Part shown: in pieces, positions 10,621 to 20,870 of the stretch
How positions within the stretch are numbered: the stretch's first letter is position 1
Layout: each line of letters opens with the position of its first letter
Assembly (NCBI GenBank): GCA_013407085.1
Contig: JACCGJ010010860.1
Span: forward strand, 1-64,000
Source of the DNA: Atriophallophorus winterbourni
Lineage: Eukaryota > Platyhelminthes > Trematoda > Plagiorchiida > Microphallidae
Direction of reading: 5' to 3'
Length of the DNA: 64,000 bases
Program-made: the position numbers and the translations under genes
Notes under the pieces: model-generated
Told to the model about the DNA's origin: nothing
What the model saw: only the letters and a program-made list of their open reading frames with translations
Databases searched by the model: none

Positions 10621-13429
10621 AATCGATTTCACTTTGTTAGCTTGTAGTTGTATAGTGGTAAAGTTATTATTGAACGGTTAATTTAAATAAGGTTCTTACT
10701 AAGAACTACAATTTTAAAATACATAATCACAATGTAATTCTAGGACAAGTGCTCACGACGCGTGAAAATTATTTAAATGAATAGGGTTAAAGATAGTTGT
10801 TTGTTAACTTAGCCTCGCATCAGCGCTGAACGCCATATGTTGGAGTTCTCTTATTGGCCGCAAGTTATATATATATATAATGCTTTTTCAACATTAATTA
10901 TATTTTAATGTGTAGTTTAATGGTATTGTGATGGAACACGTTGTGAAGTATATCGAAGTGACTGAACTGCCAACTGTCAATAAGCTTTAGCTTTATAAAG
11001 CAGCATTAATTTTCGCCTTTTGCTCCCTTTACAGGTGAAATTTAAAGACCAATTGCAATTCAATAAAACCTTATATTCACCTGCACAGTGTGTTTAAGCG
11101 ATATCGGGTTGACGTCCAACTGCAAATAATGTTTGATTATTTGCCGAAAGCTTAGCGATGACTAAGTTCTAGCCAATTTTGGCGTGACATTTAATGCGAT
11201 TCCAACCATAACTTAATAACTAAGACTATGATATCCTACTTCAAGCAGGAACAACGGATAATATTTCACCTGTCACACACGCGTGCAACTCCCCACACAC
11301 ATCCCTTGCCCAACTTTCGTTTACAATAGAAGCAATCTATCATTGTGGTGTACATGGAACAACGGGGTGATCTATCACAATGCACTTAACCTCGTGACGA
11401 AGATCTCCACGGGTGACAAGCAACAACACAAACAACGTGAATGCCCAGCATGATCGTGCATCACCATCGTTCAGCACACCTAAAGTTTCATATCTCCCGT
11501 TTTTATCTCTCTCACTCTCTCTCTCTTGTCAAACAGCGGCCCAAGCAATGGCGCTTTAATTGTTTATATACAGGCTGTCAGATGTGCTAACTATCAAGCA
11601 TTAATGTCCATTAGACCCTAGACGAGGTTCAGAAAGAAACACGAAGTTTATCTGATAATATAAAGGCCTGACATGACGCTACCATGGAACACAGAACTAA
11701 GTAAATAAATCAGGTTAAATGTGCTATGCGGTTTCCTGCTATCTCATTCCAGATAAAATGATACTGCGTGATGAACCTTCCGAAATGGACACATCTCGAC
11801 CAGCAAACACGTTAGGTAAATGAAAACAGGATTTTTTAATAAAACATTTGATTGGTTATTCAAATTTGTATTGTTGAAATTACAGAATGCAAATTAACAG
11901 ATAAGCGAACGTGTAGAAATAAACACCTAAATGACATACTTTGTAATAAATGCTCAATTAATTTATGTGAAATTTATATGTCAAATCTCTATACGCCATT
12001 CGGTCAACAGATAGGTTTCTGTCGAATACACCATTTAATTGAACGATGTGTAAACACCGCCTGTTGCTATGCTTATTTCCGGTCTTTAATTGGCAGCCTA
12101 TTTTTCTACGAAGCATGGAGACACGGTTACCGGTTCCATTTTGACGGCATTCGAAGGATGAAGCTCGTCACATGACCACATTGATCAGAACTTTTTTCGC
12201 GCTGTCAGCTCCGGTGAGAGAGAGACGATTTATTCCGACGCGTCGATGTCATGTATTTGGACTTTGCGCTGAACACTAACCATCTAATAACATTAATTAA
12301 CTGTCCTAAGTAAACAAAGCACGTGCTGACTCAAATCAATGGATCTAATTTGAAATTAATTCAATATCACGGATACGCGCCTTTTTTTATATATGCAATT
12401 TTGAATCTACAAATAATGCGTCAATGGGACCTGTAATTCTGTTCGAGTGAATTGGTGTTTGAATATGGTAATTTTTATCGTTATCAGTTTTTGACGCGAT
12501 AGCCCGTTTCCAATCTTCGGATTCTTTGAACTGTATGCATGATATGGTTTTACCCGGTTAAGAGTATGCTAGGCTACAGCACCCTTGTTTAACCCGGTTT
12601 TGCATCTCGTTGGGTTCGGAATTCGTGTTTAACCGTCCGATATCCGTTTTGCTATCGTAGCCACCTGAAGATAAGGATTTGAATATCGTCGCCCGGTGTC
12701 GGAGATATGCAATTCGTCAAGGTGAGTCAAAGGAGCACCGCGTGGTAAGGGTTTGAACGGAAGTGGTGGACATGAAATGGATTGATAAAGCTGATCGAAG
12801 TGACTACCGGCGAAGAGAGGTTGAGGACCGTTTTCTGATGACGAGATTTACTTATATAATAAAGGCATGTGTTTTGTTCCTTGTCACTTGCGCAAGAATC
12901 GCGTTTCACCAATTGGCGTCCTCTTGTGTTGCAGTATTCGTGGGTGAATGAAGTTAACATTGGAATGGTTGACCTCATGGATGAATCGGGACGCAATCGG
13001 CAAGTTGGTGCAAAATGTAAGATGGGCAAAACGCCTAATTGTTGAATCGAGTGTCATGAAGCCAGTGTGCAAAAAACTAATATATGTTAGAAAAGGGAGC
13101 GTGATTTGGACTTAATTTACCTCGCTCTCCCCTCTCTCTCCACACTATCTGGTCACGGGACGGTTGTTAGTCGAATTGTTGCCATTATCAATGAGACAAC
13201 CTGAAATTAAGCTTACGAACGGGCATCATGTTTGAATTTTAAGTTTCATTATTTTGCATAGTAAGGGCTCATCGATTTGGTATTACATTCATTCACCCGA
13301 ATTCACTTGAATGTTGTTATTGCCAGTCAAAATGTTGCTCAAAAAACGAAAAATGGTTCGACTCACTGCGAGTCGGACCACTAGCTACATGACACGATCC
13401 AGCATGGTGTAAGATAAATACGATCAAGT
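10621..13429. other. Unassigned stretch with simple repeats
   Basis: It holds a (TA)n run at 10866-10879 and a TC-rich run at 11506-11527. The locally GC-richer part at 12600-13060 contains a good splice-donor-like AAGGTGAGT near 12718-12726 and a short plus-strand opening at 12763-12951, but no protein family is recognisable. I see nothing else. Confidence 0.35.
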
Positions 13430-13820
13430 GTGTATATACGAATGCTCAGTGCCTACCTAAAAAATTAGCTGAGCTATGTGTGCTATGTGACAGAATTTCA
13501 TCTGATTTGGTTGCAGTTACAGAGACTTTGTTCCAGCCCTTCATGACTGATTCTGAGATCTCGATTCCGAAAATGTCACTACTTCGTCGCGATCGCTTAA
13601 GATCCAGTGGTGGAGTTGCAGTCTACTTTCATGAACGTTGAAGGTAGTGTAACGTGATCGATCATCCTGACCTCAGCCTTCCTGATACGATGTGCTGTTC
13701 AGTAAACTTAGTCAATTGAGATGAATGTACGATCGGCATCATTTAACGCTCACCATCATCTGAAATCTCATTTAATGATAAACTAATCTAATCTTTGCAA
13801 TACATCACAAGCTGCCAGGC

Positions 13821-14108
13821 ATGCTGATCATGAGCGATTTTAATCTCCCGCCTATGCTTTCAAGAAGTGAACACTCCCTGCATTCGTTTGAACATAAATT
13901 CAAGGAGGTTATCGAAATTGCTTCACTGCACAACCCTGTTGACCAGCCAACTCGCAGACGGGATCTTGACCAACCTTCAACGCTTGACCTTGTCTTATTT
14001 ACTGAAGCGACCACGGTAGAGGATATACAATACCTGGCACCACTGGGAAACTTTGACAATACGGTGTTTGTTTTTGATTATATATGTAGTGCCGAACGAT
14101 TGAGCTAA
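13821..14108 (+). pseudogene. C-terminal part of the CR1-like endonuclease domain
   Basis: A 95-codon open piece shows the block SDFNLP, where intact enzymes have GDFN, then PTRR-x6-STLDLVL, and ends with LAPLGNFDN, where intact enzymes have a G-x-SDH block. The loss of the catalytic SDH and the change in GDFN argue that it is inactive. The upstream half of the domain (13440-13800) is readable only by changing frame. This domain nicks target DNA to prime reverse transcription in non-LTR elements. Confidence 0.75.
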
Positions 14109-14918
14109 CAGACAAAGCCTTGAGGAAACTACAATTTCAATCCTTAAATATCAGTCTTCAGGATGGACATACTCAAGAGTTTGACTTCATGGATTCTGGT
14201 TTATATTACGTTACATTGCTAAATTATTTGAATTCGAAGATTGACGAAAACTCTAGTTTTATACCACATAAATGCAACCACAAATACCAGTTTGTTAACC
14301 GTAGTAGAATTGAGAAATGGTTAGATATAAAGCGAGAGTCTGGGTTAACTTCAAAGAATTTTAGTAAGGAAGCAACTTGGAAGCGATTCTGTAAGATACG
14401 GAATCACGTCACGATTCTTGTAAGAGAAGATCGCATGTAGTTCCAATGAAACTTGTTTATCAGAATGGAAAAGAATCCTAATCTTTTCTACAATACAGCA
14501 TATGGTGAACAAGAATCAAACCAAGAGTATTCTCCGTACAAACCCTTAATGAATTGACTCACTCTGGCCAAGATACCGCCGATTGTTTAGCAATGTCTTA
14601 TTCACTGGTCTCCAATCCTAAGCTTTTACAAAATTAGTTCCGTTTGGAATTAATGAGTGAAATAACTGTCAAAGAATATATGGTTGGGCGGAAACATTGT
14701 TAACTAAACGAAAAGAAGTCTCTGGCGCATACAAACTTTCCCCCCGCCATACTTCGCATGTGTCGTGTTGCTTTGACTGCTCCACTCATGCGCTTATTCA
14801 ATCTCAGCCTACATGAAGGAAAATAGCACCGCATTGGAAAGCAAGGATGATAAGTCTAATTTATAAAGGCGGTAGTCGTCCAGACACAGCAATCTATTGA
14901 TCGGTAACGCTACTTCCG

Positions 14919-15602
14919 GTGATTTTTAAATCAACGGAACGTATTGTGACTGTGCGCATAAGAGAACATTTTGAAAACCAAAATATTTTGACTGCAGCAC
15001 AGCACGGTTTTCGAAGAAATCGTTGCTGTTTATTTAACCTTCTTACAACGTTCGAGGATTGGACTAAAGCACTAGACGAAGGTGAGGCTGTACATGATTG
15101 CTACATCGATATTTCCAAAGTTTTCAATAGAGTCAACCATGTCACATTCTTAAAAAAGGTCGAAGCTTATGGAATAACGGGAATGTTGCTGAATTGGATA
15201 AGGGACTATCTTACTGATAAATACGTCCAATTTCGCGTTAGCAGCACCTTTTCTAAAAGAATAGACGTCACAAGTAGAGTTCCGCAAGGCTCGGTGCTTC
15301 GACCACTTCTATTCTTGGTGTATATGAACGATATAGAAGAGGATATTGGATGTAAATTAAAACTGTTTGCCGATGATATTACAATATGGCAATGGTCTGG
15401 TAATGGCTGTATGGCATTACAACGGGATCTGTGCACCTTTTTTGCTGTTCCAAGGCAAATGAGTTACCATTTAACCCTGCAAAATGTAAAATACTGCGGC
15501 TTGAAAAATCATCTGTGCACCACACGTATCAGCTTGGCACGCAAGATCTCGTCTGGATCACCGCATAAAAGATCTCGGAATCTGGGTGTGGTTTACGATT
15601 AA
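14919..15602 (+). pseudogene. Reverse transcriptase core of the CR1-like element
   Basis: A 227-codon open piece, starting at ATTTTTAAATCAACGGAACG without an authentic start codon, since it continues from upstream sequence in another frame. It shows AAQHGFR-x-NR (motif 1), YIDISKVFNRVNH (motif A, normally D-x-x-KAFD-x-V-x-H), SRVPQGSVL-x-PLLF (motif B) and LFADD (motif C, with the catalytic DD kept). The frame breaks soon after motif C; the remaining thumb region continues at 15763-15948 in another register. It belongs to the element spanning 13430-16370. Confidence 0.85.
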
Positions 15603-17166
15603 GCATGTGCATCATTGCAGGACAGTGCACAAGAAAGCTTGCCTTATCATGAGTTTTCTGAAAAGGATATTCAGGATTTTTACGTTCGAAACCTTACTCC
15701 GGTAAATTAATACGTATGTAAGTCCTGTTAAGGAAGATTTAATCCAAGCCTGGGAACCATGGGTGATAAAGGATTTCGAACTACTTGACAGGATATACCA
15801 TCGTGGGACAAAGTTGGTCTCGCGTTACAAAAAATTACCTTTCAACGAGCGAATGTTAAAACTAAATCTACACGATTTTACAAACGAAGGATACGAAATG
15901 ACCTCATGTTGGCATTCAAAATCTTGTATACTGAAAACCATCCCTTAAACACCAGCTAAAGCCCAATGACCATACTCGAACATGAAAACATTCAAAGGCT
16001 TTAAGCACTCCGCATTCTCGATTGGATTGTGGTTGTAATTTATTCTCAATAGGAATTTGTTTTGCTTTGAACATTTTGCCTGAAGAAATCACACGCTCGG
16101 AATCTGTTGCGGATTTCGCTTCTAATCTGGATGGTTATTGTTAAACTTACGGCTTTTTCTACCATAAAACATTCTGAGTTCAGAGTTCTGAATTCAAAAA
16201 CAAACTGTATTGTTAGTCTATTTGAGAGAGATTACGTTACATATAGTCATTCTGTAAACGAACGTTTATTACAGCTATGTTGTTTCACTTCATTCTATTT
16301 TCGTTCCAAGGTTGTCACGGCCGGGTCAGTTTTGTGGATAAGCTCCCAATTTGCAAAATGAATAAATGGCAACTGTTTCATATAGCCACTGACAACCAAG
16401 TCCAGCTCCTGATCTGCACGCGTGGTCCTGTGTGACCCGGCGTAACTGCTTCTGATGACGGGAGAAGTGGTGAAGGCGGCTGACTAGCGCCTCTTCTTCT
16501 TCTAAAGCACGCTTTTAAAACGAGGCTAGAAGTATTTACCTAAGCACGCGAAGCCATCGCAAGCTTTTCAACCTGAACCGGTTAAAAGCACAAACCAAGG
16601 CACGGAATGTGCTACTCCGTGACCTGCTGTTTACCGACTATGCAGCCATTATTGCTTACTCCCAAGAACATCTCCAGTCGCTAATGTACTGTTTTTCGTC
16701 GGCATGCAAAGACTTGGGGCTAACATTTAGCATGAGGAAGACCAAAGTCCTTGGTCACGTGATTGTATCGCCTCCCACCATCACTGTTTGAAACTGTCAA
16801 ATCTTGGTTCAAGAAATGCGGATAACCTCTTGGTAGAGAAGGAGATTGAAAAGGGGATTGGCAGAGCAGCTGTCATTTTGTCCTAATTGAACTCTCGTGT
16901 CTGGGGCAACTTCAAGTTGACTGTAAAGACAAGATGATAGTATACAGCGCGTGAGTACTAAATATTTTACTGTACTGCAGTGAAACTTGGACTATCCACG
17001 CAAGACCAGATTGGAGGCCGAATGTTTTCCATCGTGAAACAATCCGCCGTATCTTAAGCTCATCGTGGATGGACAAAATGCCTAATGCTGAATAGCTTTC
17101 AAAAGCTCATCTACAGAGCACGTTTACCCTACTAAGGGAGCGTCGCCTACGCTGCGTTGTTCATAA

Positions 17167-17261
17167 CACTGAACTTAATCTTACTGTCTCCACCTGACGA
17201 TGGCAAACAGCCTGAAACCGGTAGTGGTGTGTAAGGGATGGGGATGTGAGCACCACAATAC
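17167..17261 (+). repeat. Hammerhead-bearing short repeat, copy B, inserted in the non-LTR element
   Basis: A 5'-truncated copy of the unit seen at 10321-10586, covering only its last 95 bases from CACTGAAC to CACCACAATAC. It sits between codons of the retroelement: the RLR-x-V-x-H block is upstream and LENGRIP follows directly. It therefore inserted after, and is younger than, that element. The terminal segment GATGTGAGCACCACAATAC is kept intact. Confidence 0.75.
17188..17229 (+). ncRNA. Hammerhead-ribozyme-like motif, copy B (best core of the family)
   Basis: Box 1 CTGACGA is at 17194-17200. Stem II is TGGC-AAACA-GCCT (17201-17213) with three G-C pairs and one T-T mismatch at its base. Box 2 GAA is at 17214-17216. 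ACC (17217-17219) and GGT (17220-17222) would form a minimal stem III with A15.1-U16.1, H17 is A (17223), and GTGG (17224-17227) pairs with CCAC (17190-17193) as stem I. All invariant core bases are present. A loopless ACC/GGU stem III would be expected to work better as a dimer or from tandem RNA. Confidence 0.6.
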
Positions 17262-17690
17262 TTTGGAAAATGGTCGTATTCCGAAATCTCTACTCTATGA
17301 TGAGTTGAAATCAGGATGTCGACCATAGGGTAGACTTCACTTGCAGTACAAAGACGTTTGCAAACGAGATATGAGAGCTCTTGGCAATGACCTCACGAGT
17401 TGGGACGAACTTGTTGTTGCCCGTTTACTTTGGAGGCAGTTTAGAGCGTCGTATTCAAGCTGGGGAGGAGCAAATATCGCTCGTGGATTCTGAACGCAGT
17501 TCACGCTGCCGGCGTGTATCTAACATCGATTGGCCGAGTACAACCTATCTTTGCAAGCGCTGCAGGAGAGATGGTTCCTTCCGCATCCGACTGTTTAGTC
17601 ATTCGAATAGCTGTGGAGCATTAAAAAAATCACGCGAAATTGAAGAACAACCATGGTCGACATCGACCGAAGGAGGCTAACAAAACAACA

Positions 17691-18919
17691 ACACGGAAAA
17701 TATTTATTTAGAGGATTCCTTTTTGCTCTTAACTTCACTAATGCTTGCTTGCGAGCGATTTCGAGCTCTGGTCTCATGCTCAAACAGTCAGCCTAGGTTT
17801 ATTAAGCATTGAAACATTACGGCGATGCTGAACAAACGTTGATAGGTAAACATGCATTTGATGCCGTTTGTACAACTAACCATGATTTTAAATATTCCAA
17901 AGGACAGCATACTTATGGTTTCGGATGTGAAACGTATATAAACCAAGGCGTTTTTATTTATCTCTAAAGCCATGCTTTTCATCAACACAAGTGATTGTTT
18001 TGTTCTGGATGCGGACACAACCTTATCAGCACCGCAGGATACCAGTTCATGGAACTCAAAATGTATTACCGTTGTATCAAGTATCCAACGTGTTGTATAT
18101 GAGAATGCGGCTATTTTATATTACTGATTAATGAATGCATGAAGTACGACATGTTCCCAAATCAATAAATTATTTGACAGAGAATATCATCCGCCTTATT
18201 CGAATTAAATTTGAATCTTAAATTTCGCAGAGCAAAATGTTGACTTTTCTTGAGAACATTGATCTAACATGAGCATCATTATTATTGACAAGTGTGAAAC
18301 AACTATTCAGCTCGAAACCTGTTCAGCTTGGTTGCATTTTATTAAGTCAAAAAGCTCCAGAATCATGAATAGTGAGATATTCAATGATTGGTCGGTAAAG
18401 GTGTGTTGCAAGTCGCTTCATCGATTAATTTGTAACATCCTAACGAGTAAATTAGCATATGATTTGTCTTCTCGGCTCGACGGCTCATTATTTTAATCAA
18501 TGTTCAACTTTCGGCTTCACAATTCGTACTCATTACTATTCAAATTCATTTCCGGTTAAAGTTGGTACAACGTGAATTGGTGCGGTTCGCAAAAATGATC
18601 TCGCTGAATTAAGGGGAGGTTAAATGAATGCGGAATTGAATAACGGTTTTTATTCAGTTTGCTCAAAATCGGCACGCGGCAATCGAAATGAGATAAAACG
18701 CCTCAGTTTCTTATTCACATAAAATAAAAAATTGGAACTTTCAAATGTGCTAATTTCTTGCTACCGATCGTAAATATTGAAACGCAGACTACATGTCAAT
18801 AAGACAGTGTATATATTCTTCATTTTATTCGCGATCCATTTCGATGCGAGGTTAGCCCGGTAGTCCAGTATTACTCAAACAACCCGTAAAATGTATGCAA
18901 ATATGGATATGTCGTTCAT
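17691..18919. other. Unassigned stretch
   Basis: AT-rich sequence with no recognisable coding or repeat signature. The short openings (for example 18269-18496) carry no motif. Confidence 0.35.
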
Positions 18920-19330
18920 TCTCCCGGGCTTAAACAGGATCTACCCTAAAGTGAGTTGAAATCAGGATATGGACCAATGAGCAGACCGCACATGCAGCAC
19001 AGACGTTTGCAAAAGTTATATGAAAGCTCTTGACACTGACCTTATAAGTTGTAATGAATATGCTCTTGATCGTACAATTTGGAGGCATGGTGTAAAGCGT
19101 TATCTGCAAGCTGTAGATCAGCAGATACTTTTTTAGGCTGCTAAACATAGATCGTGCTGATTACGTGCAATAGCCGCCGATTGTCCTAGTACTGCCGATC
19201 GCTGTGAATGTTGCGAGAGTGATTGTTGAGTCCGAATCGGCCTGCTGGGTCATTCGAAAAGCTGTGGAGCATGAAAACGTCATGTGATTTTGATGTAAAT
19301 CCATGATTAACATCGACCGAATGATGCCCT
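18920..19330 (+). mobile_element. 3' fragment of the Cys/His-finger non-LTR family
   Basis: The plus strand, with frame changes, reads a VCKSYMKALDTDLIS-like block (about 19004-19050, compare VCKRDMRALGNDLTS in the 16540-17690 copy), a TIWRHGVKRYLQA segment (about 19075-19112), and a C-x2-C-x3-C-x-VRIGLLGHSKSC finger tail (about 19205-19270). The downstream IDR-x-x block near 19315 also matches. Several stops are present. It is a 5'-truncated, dead copy of the same family. Confidence 0.7.
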
Positions 19331-20600
19331 GTAGTATGGACAGCGCACGAACTATCGATCACGCATAGACCAATAAAGATATTAAGTAGATAATGTGATT
19401 ATGGTTCACTGTACAGACACTGTTATTCATTCAATCGTTCAATACACGAGTTCAGTTACGGTTGTGTTCTGTCAAACCCAAGGCTGGGCCCGTAGTAGCA
19501 CATCAAAGATATAACAAGCCAACAAAAACAATCTCGTCGCTTTAAGCAGCTTCGATCTGGAACTTGATTCAAGATCACGAATTTAAGTTGTGAACTAGAT
19601 AAACTTTTCAAAGCCAAGTTTGACTCATGAATGTTGTTAAGGCATATTCTACGGAAATACCTTATTTGCTCAAACTAACAAATAACATCTCAGCTATAAA
19701 TTTCCAGTCTCAGCTTCAACACACGAAAACGTATATTCATTCTAATGTTTTTTATTTCGACGTGCACTATGAATACGCATCTTTTGCAAGTGTCTGCTTC
19801 ATTAATCCACAACATTCTGCATGACTGTTTAGTCAGATATGATAGTATCGTCATATCGCTCAACGTTAAAAGTTGCTCCGTCGATTAAGTTCAATGATCT
19901 TTTAAAATAATAGCTTAGCCGCATCTTCGTAATCATTTACATATTGTATCCAAGCTATCAACTTTCTTTAACATTTTATTCACAAAATCTTTGCACAGCA
20001 ACCGCAGCGGTTCCTAATGTACGGTTTGGATGTAAGTACGGTATCCAGCGAATCTAGTGTAATACAAAATTTGCCGTGACCAGACTGCGTAAGCCACGCT
20101 GTATATCGCGCACATAGTAAATCGTTTAAAATTGCGGTAAGGCCCACATGCATCAACTAAAAAATCAAATTCTTTGTTTGTTTCTAATTCTAAATTTCCT
20201 TCAACTCATAACGTTTCCTTAATTATGAATAATGGTAATCGATAGCGCCCTTGGAGCGTCGTTAAAATTAATCGAATCCATTGAAGCTTATCGCAATCGA
20301 AGATATGTCAACTGTATTTTAATTTGAGGGCGAACAAATTTATCTCTTTTCGAATGCATAAAATTCGTGAAACGAAACCAATACATCAGCTAATCCCTAT
20401 TACTTTAAGTCAGTTATCCGAACTACCGTAGAAATTCGTTAATCACATGCTCCAGCTGTAAAACTTTCTGTTAACAATTTCAATAATTCAATAATATGAT
20501 GCCATTAAAATCATCAATCGATTATTTAAACATTATTTGCATACAATCCGACCGAAGATTGGAAACTCATTGAATGATAAAAAGAAATCCAATACTCACA
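19331..20600. other. Unassigned stretch downstream of robo
   Basis: Nothing recognisable; a 65-codon opening at 19627-19824 has no domain. The stretch lies beyond the likely polyadenylation signal of the robo gene. Confidence 0.35.
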
Positions 20601-20606
20601 TTAAAT

Positions 20607-20612
20607 TTTATT
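20607..20612 (-). terminator. Candidate polyadenylation signal of robo
   Basis: TTTATT on the plus strand is AATAAA on the minus strand, about 260 bases past the robo stop codon. It is the first canonical hexamer I find downstream, so it is a reasonable 3' end signal. No transcript evidence is available. Confidence 0.4.
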
Positions 20613-20870
20613 AGGTTGACTAGTATTTGCTCATTGAGAAAAAATGCTTTTCCGAATGTTGTCATTTCAAGAATATTTACAAATTATTTACAAATTGCTA
20701 ATGCTTACAATGAATCAAAAGTAAACGCGTTTAAAATTCTTTAACAATTCATTATAGAGTAAATTGAAAGACTCCAAGCAGGTGACCGTTAACATTCTGC
20801 TCAAGGAAATGTAACGTCAAGACAAACTTCATGTGTTCATTTTCAGCGCATTCGGCAGATTAATTATAAA

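Larger units (their letters stand above)
13430..16370 (+). mobile_element. CR1-like non-LTR retrotransposon, near-complete but decayed
   Basis: Remains of one element in order. First is an apurinic-like endonuclease (about 13440-14108), starting with a DLVAVTE-like segment and a LLRRDRL-x-SGGVAVYF segment. A linker follows (14110-14450). Then comes a reverse transcriptase (about 14880-15602), and a 3' RT/C-terminal region (15610-16140) with the YHRGTKLV block that CR1-like elements carry as Y-x-RATKLV. The likely 3' UTR runs to about 16370, where an AATAAA-like run occurs. Many stops and frameshifts interrupt it. In flatworms CR1-like elements are common (the schistosome Perere families); I cannot assign a subfamily. 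Confidence 0.8.
16540..17690 (+). mobile_element. Non-LTR retrotransposon 3' part with Cys/His finger tail, interrupted by a ribozyme repeat
   Basis: A plus-strand piece starts with LLRDLLFTDYAA (16609-16650, RT motif C, normally FADDAA), then an ACKDLGLTFSMRKTKVLG block to 16791. Past it come, across frameshifts, a YCSETWTIHAR block (about 16975), an IRRILS-x-SWMDK block (about 17045), ENGRIPKSLLYDELKSG (about 17265), a YKDVCKRDMRAL block (about 17345), and a C-terminal C-x2-C-x11-H-x4-C finger (about 17550-17615) followed by WSTSTEGG. The 5' half is missing. A piece of the hammerhead repeat (17167-17261) splits the coding sequence. Clade not assigned; RTE or CR1-like relatives are possible. 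Confidence 0.75.

Noticed and set aside
11506..11527. TC-rich run, and similar short microsatellites (26292-26310, 49723-49739, 56948-56970)
   Set aside because: Ordinary simple repeats; noted but without special meaning.
16450..16500. CTGATGACGGGAGAAG near the start of the second non-LTR element
   Set aside because: No GAAA box after a pairing stem; only box 1 matches.
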